Origin: Massilia sp. YIM B02769
Lineage (GTDB): Bacteria > Pseudomonadota > Gammaproteobacteria > Burkholderiales > Burkholderiaceae_D
Reading direction: 5' to 3'
DNA length: 64,000 nucleotides
Assembly: GCF_030411995.1 (NCBI RefSeq)
Contig: NZ_JASNRC010000002.1
Span: forward strand, 62,001 to 126,000
Of this stretch, positions 45,061-54,109 are shown one piece after another. The translations under genes were made by a program, and so were the position numbers. The notes under the pieces were generated by a model that had not been told where the DNA came from, searched no databases, and saw only the letters and a list, made by a program, of their open reading frames with translations. Positions within the stretch are counted from its first letter, which is position 1; each line of letters starts with the position of its first letter.

Positions 45061-45552
45061 ATGAACGTCCTGTTTCTCTGCACCGGCAATTCCTGCCGCT
45101 CGCTGATCGGCGAAGCCGTCTTCAACCACCTCGCCCCGGCCGGCTGGCGCGCCATCAGCGCCGGCAGCCAGCCCACCGGCAAGCTGAACGAACGGGCGCT
45201 GGCCCTGCTCGCCAGCAAGGGCATCGCCACCGATGGCTACTACAGCAAATCCTGGGACGCGCTGCCGGCCACGCCCGACATCGTGGTCACCGTCTGCGCC
45301 GGCGCGGCGGGCGAAGCCTGCCCGGCCTACCTCGGCCCGGTCCTGCGCACGCACTGGGGCGTGGATGACCCGAGCCATGTCGTCGGCAGCGAGGAGGACA
45401 TCGCTGCCGCCTTCGAGCAGGCCTACGCCATCCTGCGCGCGCGCATCGAGGCCTTCCTGGCCCTGCCGCTGGACGAGTTGGCGCAGGACCGCGCCAGGTT
45501 CAAGGCCGCGCTCGACCGCATCGGCAGCGTCGCGCCTGCCCCGCACGCTTGA
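45061..45552 (+). CDS. arsC: Arsenate reductase, LMW-phosphatase fold (ArsC)
   Basis: A 163-residue reductase. The phosphate-type loop LCTGNSCRS (Cys7-x5-Arg13) is at the N-terminus. A conserved CAGAAGEACPAYLG supplies the other redox Cys. It reduces arsenate to arsenite with thiol help in the cytosol. It follows arsR by 22 bp and precedes the pump gene by 9 bp. Confidence 0.92.
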   Translation: MNVLFLCTGNSCRSLIGEAVFNHLAPAGWRAISAGSQPTGKLNERALALLASKGIATDGYYSKSWDALPATPDIVVTVCAGAAGEACPAYLGPVLRTHWGVDDPSHVVGSEEDIAAAFEQAYAILRARIEAFLALPLDELAQDRARFKAALDRIGSVAPAPHA

Positions 45553-45561
45553 GGGCCTGCC

Positions 45562-46842
45562 GTGCTGATTGCCTCCCTCATTTTCCTGGTCACGCTCATC
45601 CTCGTCATCTGGCAGCCGCGCGGGCTGGGCATCGGCTGGAGCGCCAGCGCCGGCGCCCTGGCCGCCCTGCTCAGCGGCGTCGTCCAGGTCGCGGACATTC
45701 CCGTCGTGTGGAATATCGTCTGGAACGCGACCGGCGCCTTTGTCGCCGTGATCGTCATCAGCCTGCTGCTCGACAAGGCCGGCTTCTTCGAGTGGGCCGC
45801 GCTGCACGTGGCGCGCTGGGGCGGCGGCAACGGTAAACGCCTGTTCACGATGCTGGTGCTGCTCGGCGCCGCGGTCGCCGCGCTGTTCGCCAACGACGGC
45901 GCGGCGCTGATCCTCACGCCCATCGTCATCGCCATGCTGGCCGCGCTGCGCTTCACGCCGCGCGCGACGCTCGCCTTCGTGATGGCCGCCGGCTTCATCG
46001 CCGACACCGCCAGCCTGCCGCTGGTCGTGTCGAACCTGGTGAACATCGTCTCGGCCGACTACTTCGGCATCGGCTTCGCGCGCTATGCCGCGGTAATGGC
46101 GCCGGTGAACCTGGTGTCGGTGGCCGCGACCCTGGCGGCGCTGCTCTGGTTCTTCGGCAAGGACATCCCGGCCGACTACGACCTGGCCCAGCTGAAACGC
46201 CCCGAACAGGCCATCCACGACCGCGCCACCTTCGTCGCCGGCTGGTGGGTGCTGGCGCTGCTGCTGGTCGGTTTTTTCTGGCTCGACGACGCCGGCGTCC
46301 CGATCAGCGCCGTGGCGGCGGCCGGCGCCGTGGTCCTGCTGGCGGTGGCGGCGCGCGGCCACCAAATCTCGACCCGGGCAGTGCTGCGCGGCGCGCCCTG
46401 GCAGGTGGTGGTGTTCTCGCTGGGCATGTACCTGGTGGTGTATGGCCTGCGCAACGCCGGGCTGACCACCGGGCTCACCGCCCTGTTCGAACGCTGCGCC
46501 GAACATGGCGTGTGGGGCGCGGCGCTTGGCACCGGCTTCGTCGTGGCCATCCTGTCCTCGGTCATGAACAACATGCCGACCGTGCTGGTGGGCGCGCTGG
46601 CGATCGACGCCACCTCGGCCCAGGGCGTGGTGCGCGAAGCCATGGTCTACGCCAATGTCATCGGCGCCGACCTGGGCCCGAAGCTGACCCCGATCGGCAG
46701 CCTGGCCACCCTGCTCTGGCTGCACGTACTGGCCAGCAAGGACATTCGTATCTCCTGGGGCTATTACTTCCGCGTCGGCATCGTGCTGACGCTGCCGATC
46801 CTCCTCCTGACCCTGGCCGCGCTGGCGCTGCGCCTGGGCTGA
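45562..46842 (+). CDS. arsB: ArsB-type arsenite efflux pump
   Basis: A 426-residue inner membrane protein with about 12 helices and the ion-transporter signatures [19 protein letters not shown] and [14 protein letters not shown], plus [22 protein letters not shown]. These match the ArsB/NhaD superfamily, here ArsB by context. It expels arsenite using the proton gradient. GTG 45562 is the start, 9 bp after arsC; no ArsA ATPase is present. Confidence 0.93.
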   Translation: MLIASLIFLVTLILVIWQPRGLGIGWSASAGALAALLSGVVQVADIPVVWNIVWNATGAFVAVIVISLLLDKAGFFEWAALHVARWGGGNGKRLFTMLVLLGAAVAALFANDGAALILTPIVIAMLAALRFTPRATLAFVMAAGFIADTASLPLVVSNLVNIVSADYFGIGFARYAAVMAPVNLVSVAATLAALLWFFGKDIPADYDLAQLKRPEQAIHDRATFVAGWWVLALLLVGFFWLDDAGVPISAVAAAGAVVLLAVAARGHQISTRAVLRGAPWQVVVFSLGMYLVVYGLRNAGLTTGLTALFERCAEHGVWGAALGTGFVVAILSSVMNNMPTVLVGALAIDATSAQGVVREAMVYANVIGADLGPKLTPIGSLATLLWLHVLASKDIRISWGYYFRVGIVLTLPILLLTLAALALRLG

Positions 46843-46855
46843 ACGAAAGGAACAC

Positions 46856-47572
46856 ATGGACAAGCTTGCCGACCTCCCGAACATCCGGCCCGAGTTGCTG
46901 GACCTGCCGACGCTGGACAAGCTGGCGCCCGCCTCCGGCATGGATCATCCGCCGCGCATCCTGCTGCTGTACGGCTCGCTGCGCGAGCGCTCGTTCAGCC
47001 GCTTCCTGACCGAGGAGGCGGCGCGCATCCTGGCGCACTTCGGCGCCGAGGTAAGGATCTTCGACCCGATGGAATTGCCGATGGCCGGCAGCGTGCCGGA
47101 AACGCACCCGAAAGTCGTCGAGCTTCGCGAACTGTGCCTGTGGTCCGAAGGCCAGGTCTGGTGCAGCCCGGAGCGTCATGGCGCAGTGACGGCGGTCCTG
47201 AAGAACCAGATCGACTGGATTCCGCTGGAGATGGGCGCGATCCGCCCGAGCCAGGGACGCACGCTGGCCGTGATGCAGGTCTGCGGCGGCTCGCAGTCGT
47301 TCAACGTGGTCAACACCCTGCGCCTGCTGGGTCGCTGGATGCGCATGTTCACGATCCCGAACCAGTCCTCGGTGCCGATGGCCTACAAGGAATTCGACGA
47401 GGCCGGGCGCATGCGGCCTTCGGCCTATTACGACCGCGTGGTCGACGTGATGGAAGAGCTGTTCAAGATGACGCTCCTGCTGCGCGGGCGTACGGATTAC
47501 CTGACGGACCGCTACAGCGAGCGCAACGAACGGGCGCAGAAGGCGATCGACCGGCAGATCGGGAAGATTTGA
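46856..47572 (+). CDS. arsH: ArsH, NADPH-dependent FMN reductase
   Basis: A 238-residue flavoprotein. [25 protein letters not shown] is the FMN phosphate loop; [21 protein letters not shown] and [18 protein letters not shown] are ArsH signatures. ArsH oxidises trivalent organoarsenicals or reduces quinones and metals. GAAAGGAA precedes ATG 46856, 13 bp after arsB. It ends the operon and is convergent with imuB. Confidence 0.94.
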   Translation: MDKLADLPNIRPELLDLPTLDKLAPASGMDHPPRILLLYGSLRERSFSRFLTEEAARILAHFGAEVRIFDPMELPMAGSVPETHPKVVELRELCLWSEGQVWCSPERHGAVTAVLKNQIDWIPLEMGAIRPSQGRTLAVMQVCGGSQSFNVVNTLRLLGRWMRMFTIPNQSSVPMAYKEFDEAGRMRPSAYYDRVVDVMEELFKMTLLLRGRTDYLTDRYSERNERAQKAIDRQIGKI

Positions 47573-47609
47573 TGCGCGCACGGCCCTGCCTGCCGGCATG
47601 GCCGCATCG

Positions 47610-47640
47610 AGGTCCGCCGGTAGGAGCGGACCTGCGGCGT
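47610..47640. terminator. Possible bidirectional terminator between arsH and imuB
   Basis: AGGTCCGC (47610-47617) pairs with GCGGACCT (47626-47633) with an 8-base loop in the 81 bp gap between convergent stops. T-rich bases follow only after ten more bases. Confidence 0.4.
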
Positions 47641-47653
47641 CTCGCCTTTCGTT

Positions 47654-49135
47654 TTAGCCAAACAAGCCATGCAAGTACCACCTTGGCGCTTCATCCTCGC
47701 CTGACCCGACAATCCGCTCCCGGTACACCCAGTACAGCGTGTGATCCTGTCCCTCGGCGATGAAGTAATCCCGCGTCTGCGTCTGGCTCCACCACCCCGC
47801 CTCGATCCGCTCCGCCTCCGACGCCATCTTCAAGGGCGAGCCATAGAAGGGCCGATGATTGCGCATCAGCAGCGCAATCGGCTTGGCCAGAATCCAGGTC
47901 GGCCGCGCCAGGCTTTCCACGTCGGGCGGCATCTGCGAAGCGCGCACCGTTTCGCGCACCTTTTCCTGCACCGGCACCCAGTTGTTGGCCACCTCGGGCC
48001 GGTAATCGGCCTGCGGCAAGGCCTGCAGCACATTGTCCGGCCCCAGGCGCGCGATCAGGAGTTCGAACATGCGCAGGCGGTCTTCCTCGCTGCCGCCCGG
48101 CTCGGGAAACAGCGATTCGTTCGGCGGCGCCATCGGCTGCACCTGGTTGGCGTCGAGCGCCAGCGCGATCACCGGCGCCTCCAGGGTCAGCTTGGCCAGG
48201 CGCTCGCGCAGCAGGCGCACCAGGTGCGCGTCGTGCCAGGTGGGTTCGGCCAGCGCGATGTCGACCGGCGTGGGCGGCCGCGCTACCCTGCCCCGCTCGT
48301 GCTCCAGCAGCAGCGTGATGCGCTCGACGGCCAGCTGGTGCGCGCACAGCCAGCCGGTCAGTTGCTGCACCAGGCGTTCGGCGCCCATCAAGCACTCCTC
48401 GGCATTTTCCAGGCGGTCGAAGAGTTCGATACGGGCGTGGAAACTGGTGGGCGCCTCGACCCACTCGAACAGCTCGGGCGCCATGCCGTAGGCGGCGTCT
48501 AGCATGTCGAGCAGTGCGCGGCCGCAACGCCGCTGCAAACCCGGACGTGGCAAACGGCGCATGGCGCCCAGGCTGAAGCAGCCGATGCCCTCGAACCAGG
48601 TGGCATAGGCGCGCGCCGGCGGCGGCAGGCTGGCGGGCAGGCTGTCGAGCCGGCGCGTGAGCGATTCGATGCGCATGGCGCGGCCGGCGCGGCGCCGGGC
48701 CAGCATCCAGGCGCCGCGTGCGGTGGGTGCGCAGCTGAGCACGCCCGAGTAGCCGAGCGCGCGCAAACTGGCGCGCACGCGCCGGCACAGCGCGCGGATG
48801 CCGCCGAACAGGCGCAGGCTGGCGCCGATGTCGATCAACAGGGTCGATTCCTCGGCCACCGCCACCAGCGGCGTGTACTGCAGCAGCGCCAGCGCCGCCG
48901 TGTTCAGGGCCTCGGCCTCGCGCTCGGGCGAACGCACGTGCAGGCGCACGTCGGGCATCAGCACCAGGACCCCGCCGCGGCGCATGCCGGGTGCTACCCC
49001 GGCAGCGCGCGCTGCCGGGGAGGCTGCCAGCACGCGCTCCTGCTCGAGCACGACGCTGCCGGCGTCATTGCACCAGTTCGGGCTGAAAACCTCGAGCGGT
49101 AACTGGTGCAGGTGCAGGCCGATCCACAAACGCAT
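47654..49135 (-). CDS. imuB: ImuB, inactive Y-family polymerase-like mutasome subunit
   Basis: A 493-residue Y-family homologue. The N-terminus MRLWIGLHLHQLPLEVF lacks the catalytic Asp motif of active DinB-type polymerases, as known for ImuB. Palm, fingers and little-finger regions follow (LLIDIGASLRLFGGIRAL, FEGIGCFSLGAMRRLPRPGL). The C-terminus WYLHGLFG is typical of ImuB. It bridges the beta clamp, ImuA and DnaE2 during SOS mutagenesis. ATG 49135 starts 71 bp inside the 3' end of imuA. Confidence 0.92.
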   Translation of the reverse strand: MRLWIGLHLHQLPLEVFSPNWCNDAGSVVLEQERVLAASPAARAAGVAPGMRRGGVLVLMPDVRLHVRSPEREAEALNTAALALLQYTPLVAVAEESTLLIDIGASLRLFGGIRALCRRVRASLRALGYSGVLSCAPTARGAWMLARRRAGRAMRIESLTRRLDSLPASLPPPARAYATWFEGIGCFSLGAMRRLPRPGLQRRCGRALLDMLDAAYGMAPELFEWVEAPTSFHARIELFDRLENAEECLMGAERLVQQLTGWLCAHQLAVERITLLLEHERGRVARPPTPVDIALAEPTWHDAHLVRLLRERLAKLTLEAPVIALALDANQVQPMAPPNESLFPEPGGSEEDRLRMFELLIARLGPDNVLQALPQADYRPEVANNWVPVQEKVRETVRASQMPPDVESLARPTWILAKPIALLMRNHRPFYGSPLKMASEAERIEAGWWSQTQTRDYFIAEGQDHTLYWVYRERIVGSGEDEAPRWYLHGLFG

Positions 49136-49772
49136 GTCGTTGGAGCAAAGTTGGAGTGAGTGGCAGGAACAGCGGCGCTTCGCGCTGCGGCCCCCGGCGT
49201 TTGACGAAGCCGACGTCGAGCCCGCCGGCGGCGGGCCGCAGCGACAGGCGCAGCGGCGCCGGCGAGGCATCGTGCGCGGCGGCGAGCGGACGCATCATGA
49301 AGAACAGGGTTTCGCCGCATTGCGCCGCCAGGTGCAGGCGGCGCAGGCTTTCGCCGCGTACGTGGTTGGCCCAGAACAGCAGCGCGCCGCAACTGCCGCT
49401 GCGCAGCACCTGCTCGGCGGCCCACAGCGCGTCGTTGGTGCGCGTGGCGCGCAGCCAGATGAGTTGCGAAGGCGGCAGGCCGAGCGCGGCCAGCGCCAGC
49501 GCCTGCGGCGGATGCGGCGGCTGCAGCAGCACGATGCGGCGCGAAGCCGCCGCCACCAGGGCCGGGCGCAGCAGGCGCATCTCGCCGATGCCGGGCTGCT
49601 GCACGAGCAAATCGACCAGGGTGCCGGTGGGCCAGCCGCCGCCCGGCAACTGCTTCGATAGCACCGGGTGGCCGGTGTCGACGCAGCGCGTATTCGCGCG
49701 CGCCAGCTGCGAGGCCAGCCACAGCGATGGATGCAATTCTTCCGGTGGAGTATTGTTTTGTAAGGAAGACAT
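49065..49772 (-). CDS. imuA: ImuA, RecA-like mutasome subunit
   Basis: A 235-residue protein with the degenerate RecA fold of ImuA/SulA-like proteins: LPGGGWPTGTLVDLLVQQPGIGEMRLLRPAL resembles a P-loop region, then IVLLQPPHPPQALALAALGL and LLFWANHVRGESLRRLHLAA. ATG 49772 is chosen because the LexA box at 49793-49812 must precede the coding region; a longer open frame would run through the box. It is cotranscribed with imuB. Confidence 0.9.
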   Translation of the reverse strand: MSSLQNNTPPEELHPSLWLASQLARANTRCVDTGHPVLSKQLPGGGWPTGTLVDLLVQQPGIGEMRLLRPALVAAASRRIVLLQPPHPPQALALAALGLPPSQLIWLRATRTNDALWAAEQVLRSGSCGALLFWANHVRGESLRRLHLAAQCGETLFFMMRPLAAAHDASPAPLRLSLRPAAGGLDVGFVKRRGPQREAPLFLPLTPTLLQRHAFVDRPAPAPVTARGFQPELVQ

Positions 49773-49792
49773 GATGACGGGCAATGCAAAAG

Positions 49793-49812
49793 TACTGGAT
49801 GGATATACAGTA
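49793..49812. promoter_or_regulatory. LexA (SOS) box of imuAB
   Basis: TACTGGATGGATATACAGTA has the CTG-N10-CAG core and TA flanks, 21-40 bp upstream of imuA. The same outer pattern is seen at the dnaE2 box. Confidence 0.8.
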
Positions 49813-50020
49813 CTAGCTCGTTCAGCTTTTGGCAAGATGTGTATATTCTGTCCATGTAGGATTTCACCTTGTTCTCGTGTACGCGCAAGCGTGCCTACTC
49901 TGGACGGCTTGGCCGGAGGAGCCATCCGATTCGCATCGAAAAGTGAAATAATGTCGGTTCATCTATTACGCTTCTGATAATGACCGTTCATCTCTTCCAT
50001 CTACAACACAAAGGCCAGCC

Positions 50021-51253
50021 ATGACCACCATGCAGCTGGTCGGCGCCATCCTGTTCGCCTGCGCCCTCATCCATACTTTCTCCGCCAAGGGTTTCGAGAT
50101 GCTGGCCCATCGCCACCCGCGCCATGCCGGCCTGCTGGGCGAAGTCGAGGTCGTGTTCGGTTTCTGGGCCATGGTCCTGATCGTGGCCATGGCCTTGATC
50201 GGCGGGCCGGGCACGGCGGTCGACTATGCCGAGTCGCGCCAGTTCACGGAACCGCTGTTCGTATTCGTGGTGATGGTGATTGCCGCCTCGCGTCCCATCC
50301 TCGACGCCGTGCGCGCGCTGCTGCGGGCACTGGCGCGCTTTGCCCCGCTGCGCACCGAGGTCGCGCTGGCCTGGCTCGGCCTGGCCCTGGTGCCGCTGGC
50401 CGGCTCGCTGATCACCGAACCGGCGGCGATGACATTGGCGGCGCTGATGCTCGCGCCCCAGGTATTCCGGCCCGGCATTCCGGAAGGGTTGAAGTACGGC
50501 GCGCTGGGCGTGCTGTTCGTGAACGTGTCGATCGGTGGCACCCTGACCGCCTACGCCGCTCCGCCAGTGCTGATGGTCGCGTCCACCTGGGGCTGGGACA
50601 GCGCCTACATGTTCCTGCACTTGGGCTGGCGCGCGGCCGTGGCCGTGCTGGTCAACGCCACCGTCATCACCCTGCTCTTGCGGCGCTACCTGGCGCCGGT
50701 TGCCACGACGGACGAGCAAAAAACGGTGCCGCTCAAGGTGTCGGCGATCCACCTGGCCTTCCTGGCGGCCGTGGTGCTGCTGGCCCACCATCCGGTGTTC
50801 TTCCTCGGCCTGTTCATGCTCTTCCTCGGCTTTACCCAGGCTTACCAGCGCTACCAGGACCCGCTGATCCTGAAGGAAGGCTTGTTGGTCGGCTTCTTCC
50901 TGGCCGGCCTGGTGGTGCTGGGCGGGATGCAGCAATGGTGGCTGCAGCCGGTCGTCTCGAGCCTGGGGCCGACCGCCCTGTTCTTCGGCGCGCTGGGCCT
51001 CACCGCGATTACCGACAATGCCGCCCTCACCTATCTCGGCTCGCTGATCGCGGGCCTGTCGGAACACGCGCAATACATGCTGGTGGCGGGCGCGGTGGCC
51101 GGCGGCGGCCTGACCGTGATCGCCAACGCCCCGAACCCGGCCGGCGCGGCCCTGCTGAAACACGGCTTTGCCGACGAGTCGATTGGCGCGCTCGGCCTCC
51201 TGGGTGGCGCGCTGGGACCGACCGCTGTGGCAGCATTGCTTTTCCTGATCTGA
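50021..51253 (+). CDS. Putative Na+/H+ antiporter (PF07399-type)
   Basis: A 410-residue membrane protein with about 11-12 helices. Conserved polar positions include GSLITEPAAMTLAALML, TLTAYAAPPVLMVAS and TAITDNAALTYLGSLIAGL, similar to the ArsB/NhaD-like antiporter superfamily. AAAGG precedes ATG 50021. It is not related to the NhaA at 42 kb. The next gene, HepT-like, starts 9 bp after its stop, so the two form one operon. Confidence 0.85.
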   Translation: MTTMQLVGAILFACALIHTFSAKGFEMLAHRHPRHAGLLGEVEVVFGFWAMVLIVAMALIGGPGTAVDYAESRQFTEPLFVFVVMVIAASRPILDAVRALLRALARFAPLRTEVALAWLGLALVPLAGSLITEPAAMTLAALMLAPQVFRPGIPEGLKYGALGVLFVNVSIGGTLTAYAAPPVLMVASTWGWDSAYMFLHLGWRAAVAVLVNATVITLLLRRYLAPVATTDEQKTVPLKVSAIHLAFLAAVVLLAHHPVFFLGLFMLFLGFTQAYQRYQDPLILKEGLLVGFFLAGLVVLGGMQQWWLQPVVSSLGPTALFFGALGLTAITDNAALTYLGSLIAGLSEHAQYMLVAGAVAGGGLTVIANAPNPAGAALLKHGFADESIGALGLLGGALGPTAVAALLFLI

Positions 51254-51262
51254 GGAGCCCCC

Positions 51263-51679
51263 ATGGACGACACCGTATTGATCGGCAAGACCGGCACCAT
51301 CGAACGCTGCTGCCGGCGCGCCCGCGAAGAGTACGAAAAGGACCCGACCACCTTTGTCGGCGACATCACGCGCCAGGACGCGGCCACGCTGAACGTGATC
51401 CGCGCCTGGGAAGCGGCGGTCGAGATGGGAGATTATGTGATCGCCGACGCCGGCCTGGGCGAGCCGCACGACGAGCGCGAAGTCATCACCCTGCTGGCCG
51501 AGCATGGCTGGATCGATGCGGCGCTGGCCGAAGACCTGAAGCGCACCGGCGAATTCTGCCGCGCCGAATGGGACCACCAGGCCGCGCCGTTGCCGGCGCT
51601 GGTGACGATCATCAAGCGTGGGCTCGACGATTTCGGCGCCTACAGCCAGGCATTGGTCGCGCGCGCCGGCGCGGCCTGA
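51263..51679 (+). CDS. HepT/DUF86-like protein with altered active site
   Basis: A 138-residue helical protein. It follows the HepT pattern along its length: KTGTIERCCRRAREEY, QDAATLNVIRAWEAAVEMGDYVI, LGEPHDEREVITLLAEHG and the closing helix LVTIIKRGLDDFGAYSQAL. HepT RNases carry Rx4HxY; here Arg100 and His105 are kept, but the Tyr position is Ala107 (CRAEWDHQA). No MntA-type nucleotidyltransferase gene is adjacent. Instead it is paired with an antiporter gene. GGAG precedes ATG 51263. It may be a domesticated, toxin-derived regulator; RNase activity is uncertain. Confidence 0.72.
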   Translation: MDDTVLIGKTGTIERCCRRAREEYEKDPTTFVGDITRQDAATLNVIRAWEAAVEMGDYVIADAGLGEPHDEREVITLLAEHGWIDAALAEDLKRTGEFCRAEWDHQAAPLPALVTIIKRGLDDFGAYSQALVARAGAA

Positions 51680-51692
51680 GGATCAATCGGCG

Positions 51693-52034
51693 TCAATCCG
51701 CGCCATCCGCCGCCAGGGCCGCGTACCAGCCGGCATATGGCGTGTTGGCGACCATGCGCCGGTTCAGGTCCGGCGCGCCGTCGGTCCACCATACCGGGCC
51801 GCGCTCGCCCAGGGCGCGCTTGGCCTGGTCGACTTCCGAACGCGCCTTGCGCTCCGCATCCATGTCGCCGGCTTTCTTCGCGAGGCCGACCTGGCGCCGT
51901 GCCTTCATGAGCTTGTCGACCCATTCCTGGCGTACTTCCGGTGCGAGACCGGGATTACTGGTACGCCAAAGGCGGCCGGAGACGACGAAGTAACGTCCGT
52001 CGGGGGTGTGCGGGTAGGTGCGATCGGCTGGCAT
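51693..52034 (-). CDS. Conserved hypothetical protein (RTYPHTPDGRYFVV family)
   Basis: A 113-residue cytosolic protein. The N-terminal RTYPHTPDGRYFVVSGRLWRTSNPGL, a central basic helix rich in Lys and Arg, and the C-terminal LGERGPVWWTDGAPDLNRRMVANTPYAGWYAAL recur, from memory, in a conserved bacterial family without a known function. It is convergent with the HepT-like gene, with 13 bp between stops. Its upstream region is a REPIN-like element. Confidence 0.75.
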   Translation of the reverse strand: MPADRTYPHTPDGRYFVVSGRLWRTSNPGLAPEVRQEWVDKLMKARRQVGLAKKAGDMDAERKARSEVDQAKRALGERGPVWWTDGAPDLNRRMVANTPYAGWYAALAADGAD

Positions 52035-52047
52035 GGTGCGACTATAG

Positions 52048-52192
52048 CTGAACAGCCGGGGTCAGGTCTGACATTCGGACACGAACTCTGCCTTGGCCTC
52101 GCCACCGGCATCTTTCGACAGGCAGTCTCAGGCCAGGCACCCCTGTAAAGTCGAGCTTGTGTCCAAATGTCAGACCTGACCCCGGCTGTTCA
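52048..52192. repeat. REPIN-like inverted repeat element, copy 2
   Basis: The left arm TGAACAGCCGGGGTCAGG begins at 52048 and the mirrored right arm ends at 52192. Arms of about 35 bp match with one mismatch and are almost identical to those at 26.4 kb. The roughly 70 bp interior is different. The right-end TGA (minus strand, 52190-52192) is the stop codon of the adjacent epimerase gene. Confidence 0.9.
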
Positions 52193-53659
52193 TTTCACGC
52201 TCCGCAACGCTGCCGCGATGCCCGGATAACGGAACACAAAGCCTTCCCGCTGCAGGCGCTGCGGCACCACGCGCTGTCCTTCCAGCAGCAAGTCGGCCTG
52301 CTCGCCAAGCGCCAGCCGCATCGGCCAGCCGGGCGTCGGCAGCACACAAGGGCGATGCCAGACGCGCGCCGCCGCCCGGCTGAAGTCGAACTGCGTCACC
52401 GATTCCGGCGCCGTGAAATTGGTCACGCCCACACCGGGCACGCCGCTTCCCTGCGCCGCGCTACGCCAGCGATGCGCCATGCCGCGCACCACGTCGTCGA
52501 CGTGGATCCACGACAGCCACTGCTTCCCGCTTCCCAGTCTGCCGCCCAATCCCAGCAGGATCGGCAGCAGCATCATCGGCAGCGCGCCGGCCAGGCCGAT
52601 CACCAGGCCGAAGCGCAGGCATTCCACCTGCGTGCCGTATTGCGCGGCGGCACCTGCGGCTCCCTCCCACTCGCGGCACAGGTCAGACATGAACATCGCT
52701 TGCGGCGGCCCGCTTTCGTCGAGTTCCGTCGCGTCGCCGATGGGCTGGATGCCGTAGTAACCGATCGCGGACGCCGACAGCATCAGGAAGGGCTTGTGTT
52801 CGGCGCGCGCGATCCAGTCGACCACCTGCCCGGTCAGGCCGATGCGGCTGCGGCGCAAGGCCGCGCGGCGCCTGGCATTCCAGCGCGGACCCAGGATGCG
52901 GGCGCCGGCCAGGTTGACCACCACATCGACGCGGCAAGCCGCCGGCAGCTCCCCCATCGAGGCGATGCAGCGCACCTTGCCGTCGAAGGTCCATGCGGCC
53001 TGCTTTGGCTGGCGGGTCAGGGCAATTACCTCGTGGCCGTCGCTCAGCAGCGCGCGCACCAATTGGCGGCCGATGAAGCCTGTGGCGCCGGTGACCAGCA
53101 CGGTGCGCTTCGTCTCGTCGAAGGAGACGGACGTCTCGGCCGCAACCTGATGATCCACCCGACCGAGCCGCAAGGCCGCCAGCGCATCGCGCAGACCGGA
53201 TACGCCGACACCCACGCCGCACAGCGCGAGGAAGACGCTGAGCCAGCCCTGCGGGCTCCACACCATGCCCGTCGGCTCCGCGTACCAGACCGGAAAATGC
53301 ATCGCCAGCAGCGTGATGAAGGCGCCGCCGTTGATCGCCAGTACCGTGTGCGTGACCCGCTCGGTGGCCGGCAGCAGGCGGGTGCGGTCCTCGACCACGA
53401 AATCCCAGAGCGTGAGTACGATCTCCACCGTGAAGATGCCCAGCAAGGCCACGGCAAACAGGCCATGCCATTCCCAGTAGGCGAGCCCGATGAACAGCAG
53501 CGCGTAGATGATGGCGCGGGTCGCATGGATGCCGAGTTCCAGCCGCGCGCCCGGCTTTTGCGGCAGCGCTTCGGTGAGTTCGTGGTGATACAGGGTGTCG
53601 AAGGCGCCCAGGCAGCCCTGCGCCGCCATCAGCTGCAAGGCCAATACATGGGTGTTCAT
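52190..53659 (-). CDS. Membrane-anchored TIGR01777-type NAD-dependent epimerase
   Basis: A 489-residue fusion. Residues about 1-160 contain four hydrophobic helices (a DoxX-like or TMEM-like domain). Residues about 185-489 are an atypical SDR: RTVLVTGATGFIGRQLVRALL binds NAD(P), VVVNLAGARIL follows, then LSASAIGYYGI with the active-site Tyr-Tyr, and the C-terminal domain (RLALGEQADLLLEGQRVVPQRL) typical of TIGR01777. Family members are linked to SulA-like names and envelope functions but lack a proven reaction. Its start overlaps the upstream small membrane gene by four bases. Confidence 0.85.
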   Translation of the reverse strand: MNTHVLALQLMAAQGCLGAFDTLYHHELTEALPQKPGARLELGIHATRAIIYALLFIGLAYWEWHGLFAVALLGIFTVEIVLTLWDFVVEDRTRLLPATERVTHTVLAINGGAFITLLAMHFPVWYAEPTGMVWSPQGWLSVFLALCGVGVGVSGLRDALAALRLGRVDHQVAAETSVSFDETKRTVLVTGATGFIGRQLVRALLSDGHEVIALTRQPKQAAWTFDGKVRCIASMGELPAACRVDVVVNLAGARILGPRWNARRRAALRRSRIGLTGQVVDWIARAEHKPFLMLSASAIGYYGIQPIGDATELDESGPPQAMFMSDLCREWEGAAGAAAQYGTQVECLRFGLVIGLAGALPMMLLPILLGLGGRLGSGKQWLSWIHVDDVVRGMAHRWRSAAQGSGVPGVGVTNFTAPESVTQFDFSRAAARVWHRPCVLPTPGWPMRLALGEQADLLLEGQRVVPQRLQREGFVFRYPGIAAALRSVK

Positions 53660-54105
53660 GACGCCACCGCCAGCCGGTCATGGCGCCACAACCAGAACAG
53701 CGGCGGCAGCATCACGGCCAGCGCCGCGACATCGACCCATACGTGCGGCCAGCAGGCGGCGCGCAGCGACACGAGGATGTCCTGGGGGGCCCAGGCCAGC
53801 AGGCCGATCATCAGCCAGAGCCAGACCTGCGGCTGGCGCAGGCGGTCGGCCAGGTGGATCAGGGCGATCATCCACAGGGCCATCAACTGCACCGTCGGCC
53901 CGAACAGCGCAATCCACCAGGTCTGCAGCTCCCTGGCCTGGCCCGGTGCGCCACCGGGCCAGAAGGCGGCTTCGATGCCGCCGTGGTAAGCATCGAGTAC
54001 CGGCGCCGCCGCCATCCAGGGCAACAAAGCGCCCACCAGCACGTGCATGAGCGAAACCAGGTACAGCCAGCGGATCAGCCATCCGCGCAGTGTCGTATGC
54101 ATCAT
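53656..54105 (-). CDS. Four-helix membrane protein of unknown function
   Basis: A 149-residue protein with four hydrophobic helices (RWLYLVSLMHVLVGALLPWM, WWIALFGPTVQLMALWMIAL, VWLWLMIGLLAWAPQDILV, VWVDVAALAVMLPPLFWLW). It is unlike any family I can name. It lies in a four-gene operon, overlapping the epimerase gene (ATGA) and starting 4 bp after the DCC gene. Confidence 0.75.
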   Translation of the reverse strand: MMHTTLRGWLIRWLYLVSLMHVLVGALLPWMAAAPVLDAYHGGIEAAFWPGGAPGQARELQTWWIALFGPTVQLMALWMIALIHLADRLRQPQVWLWLMIGLLAWAPQDILVSLRAACWPHVWVDVAALAVMLPPLFWLWRHDRLAVAS

Positions 54106-54109
54106 GGTG

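Noticed and set aside
49773..49925. Longer N-terminus for ImuA
   Set aside because: It would place the LexA box inside the coding sequence and add residues not typical of ImuA.
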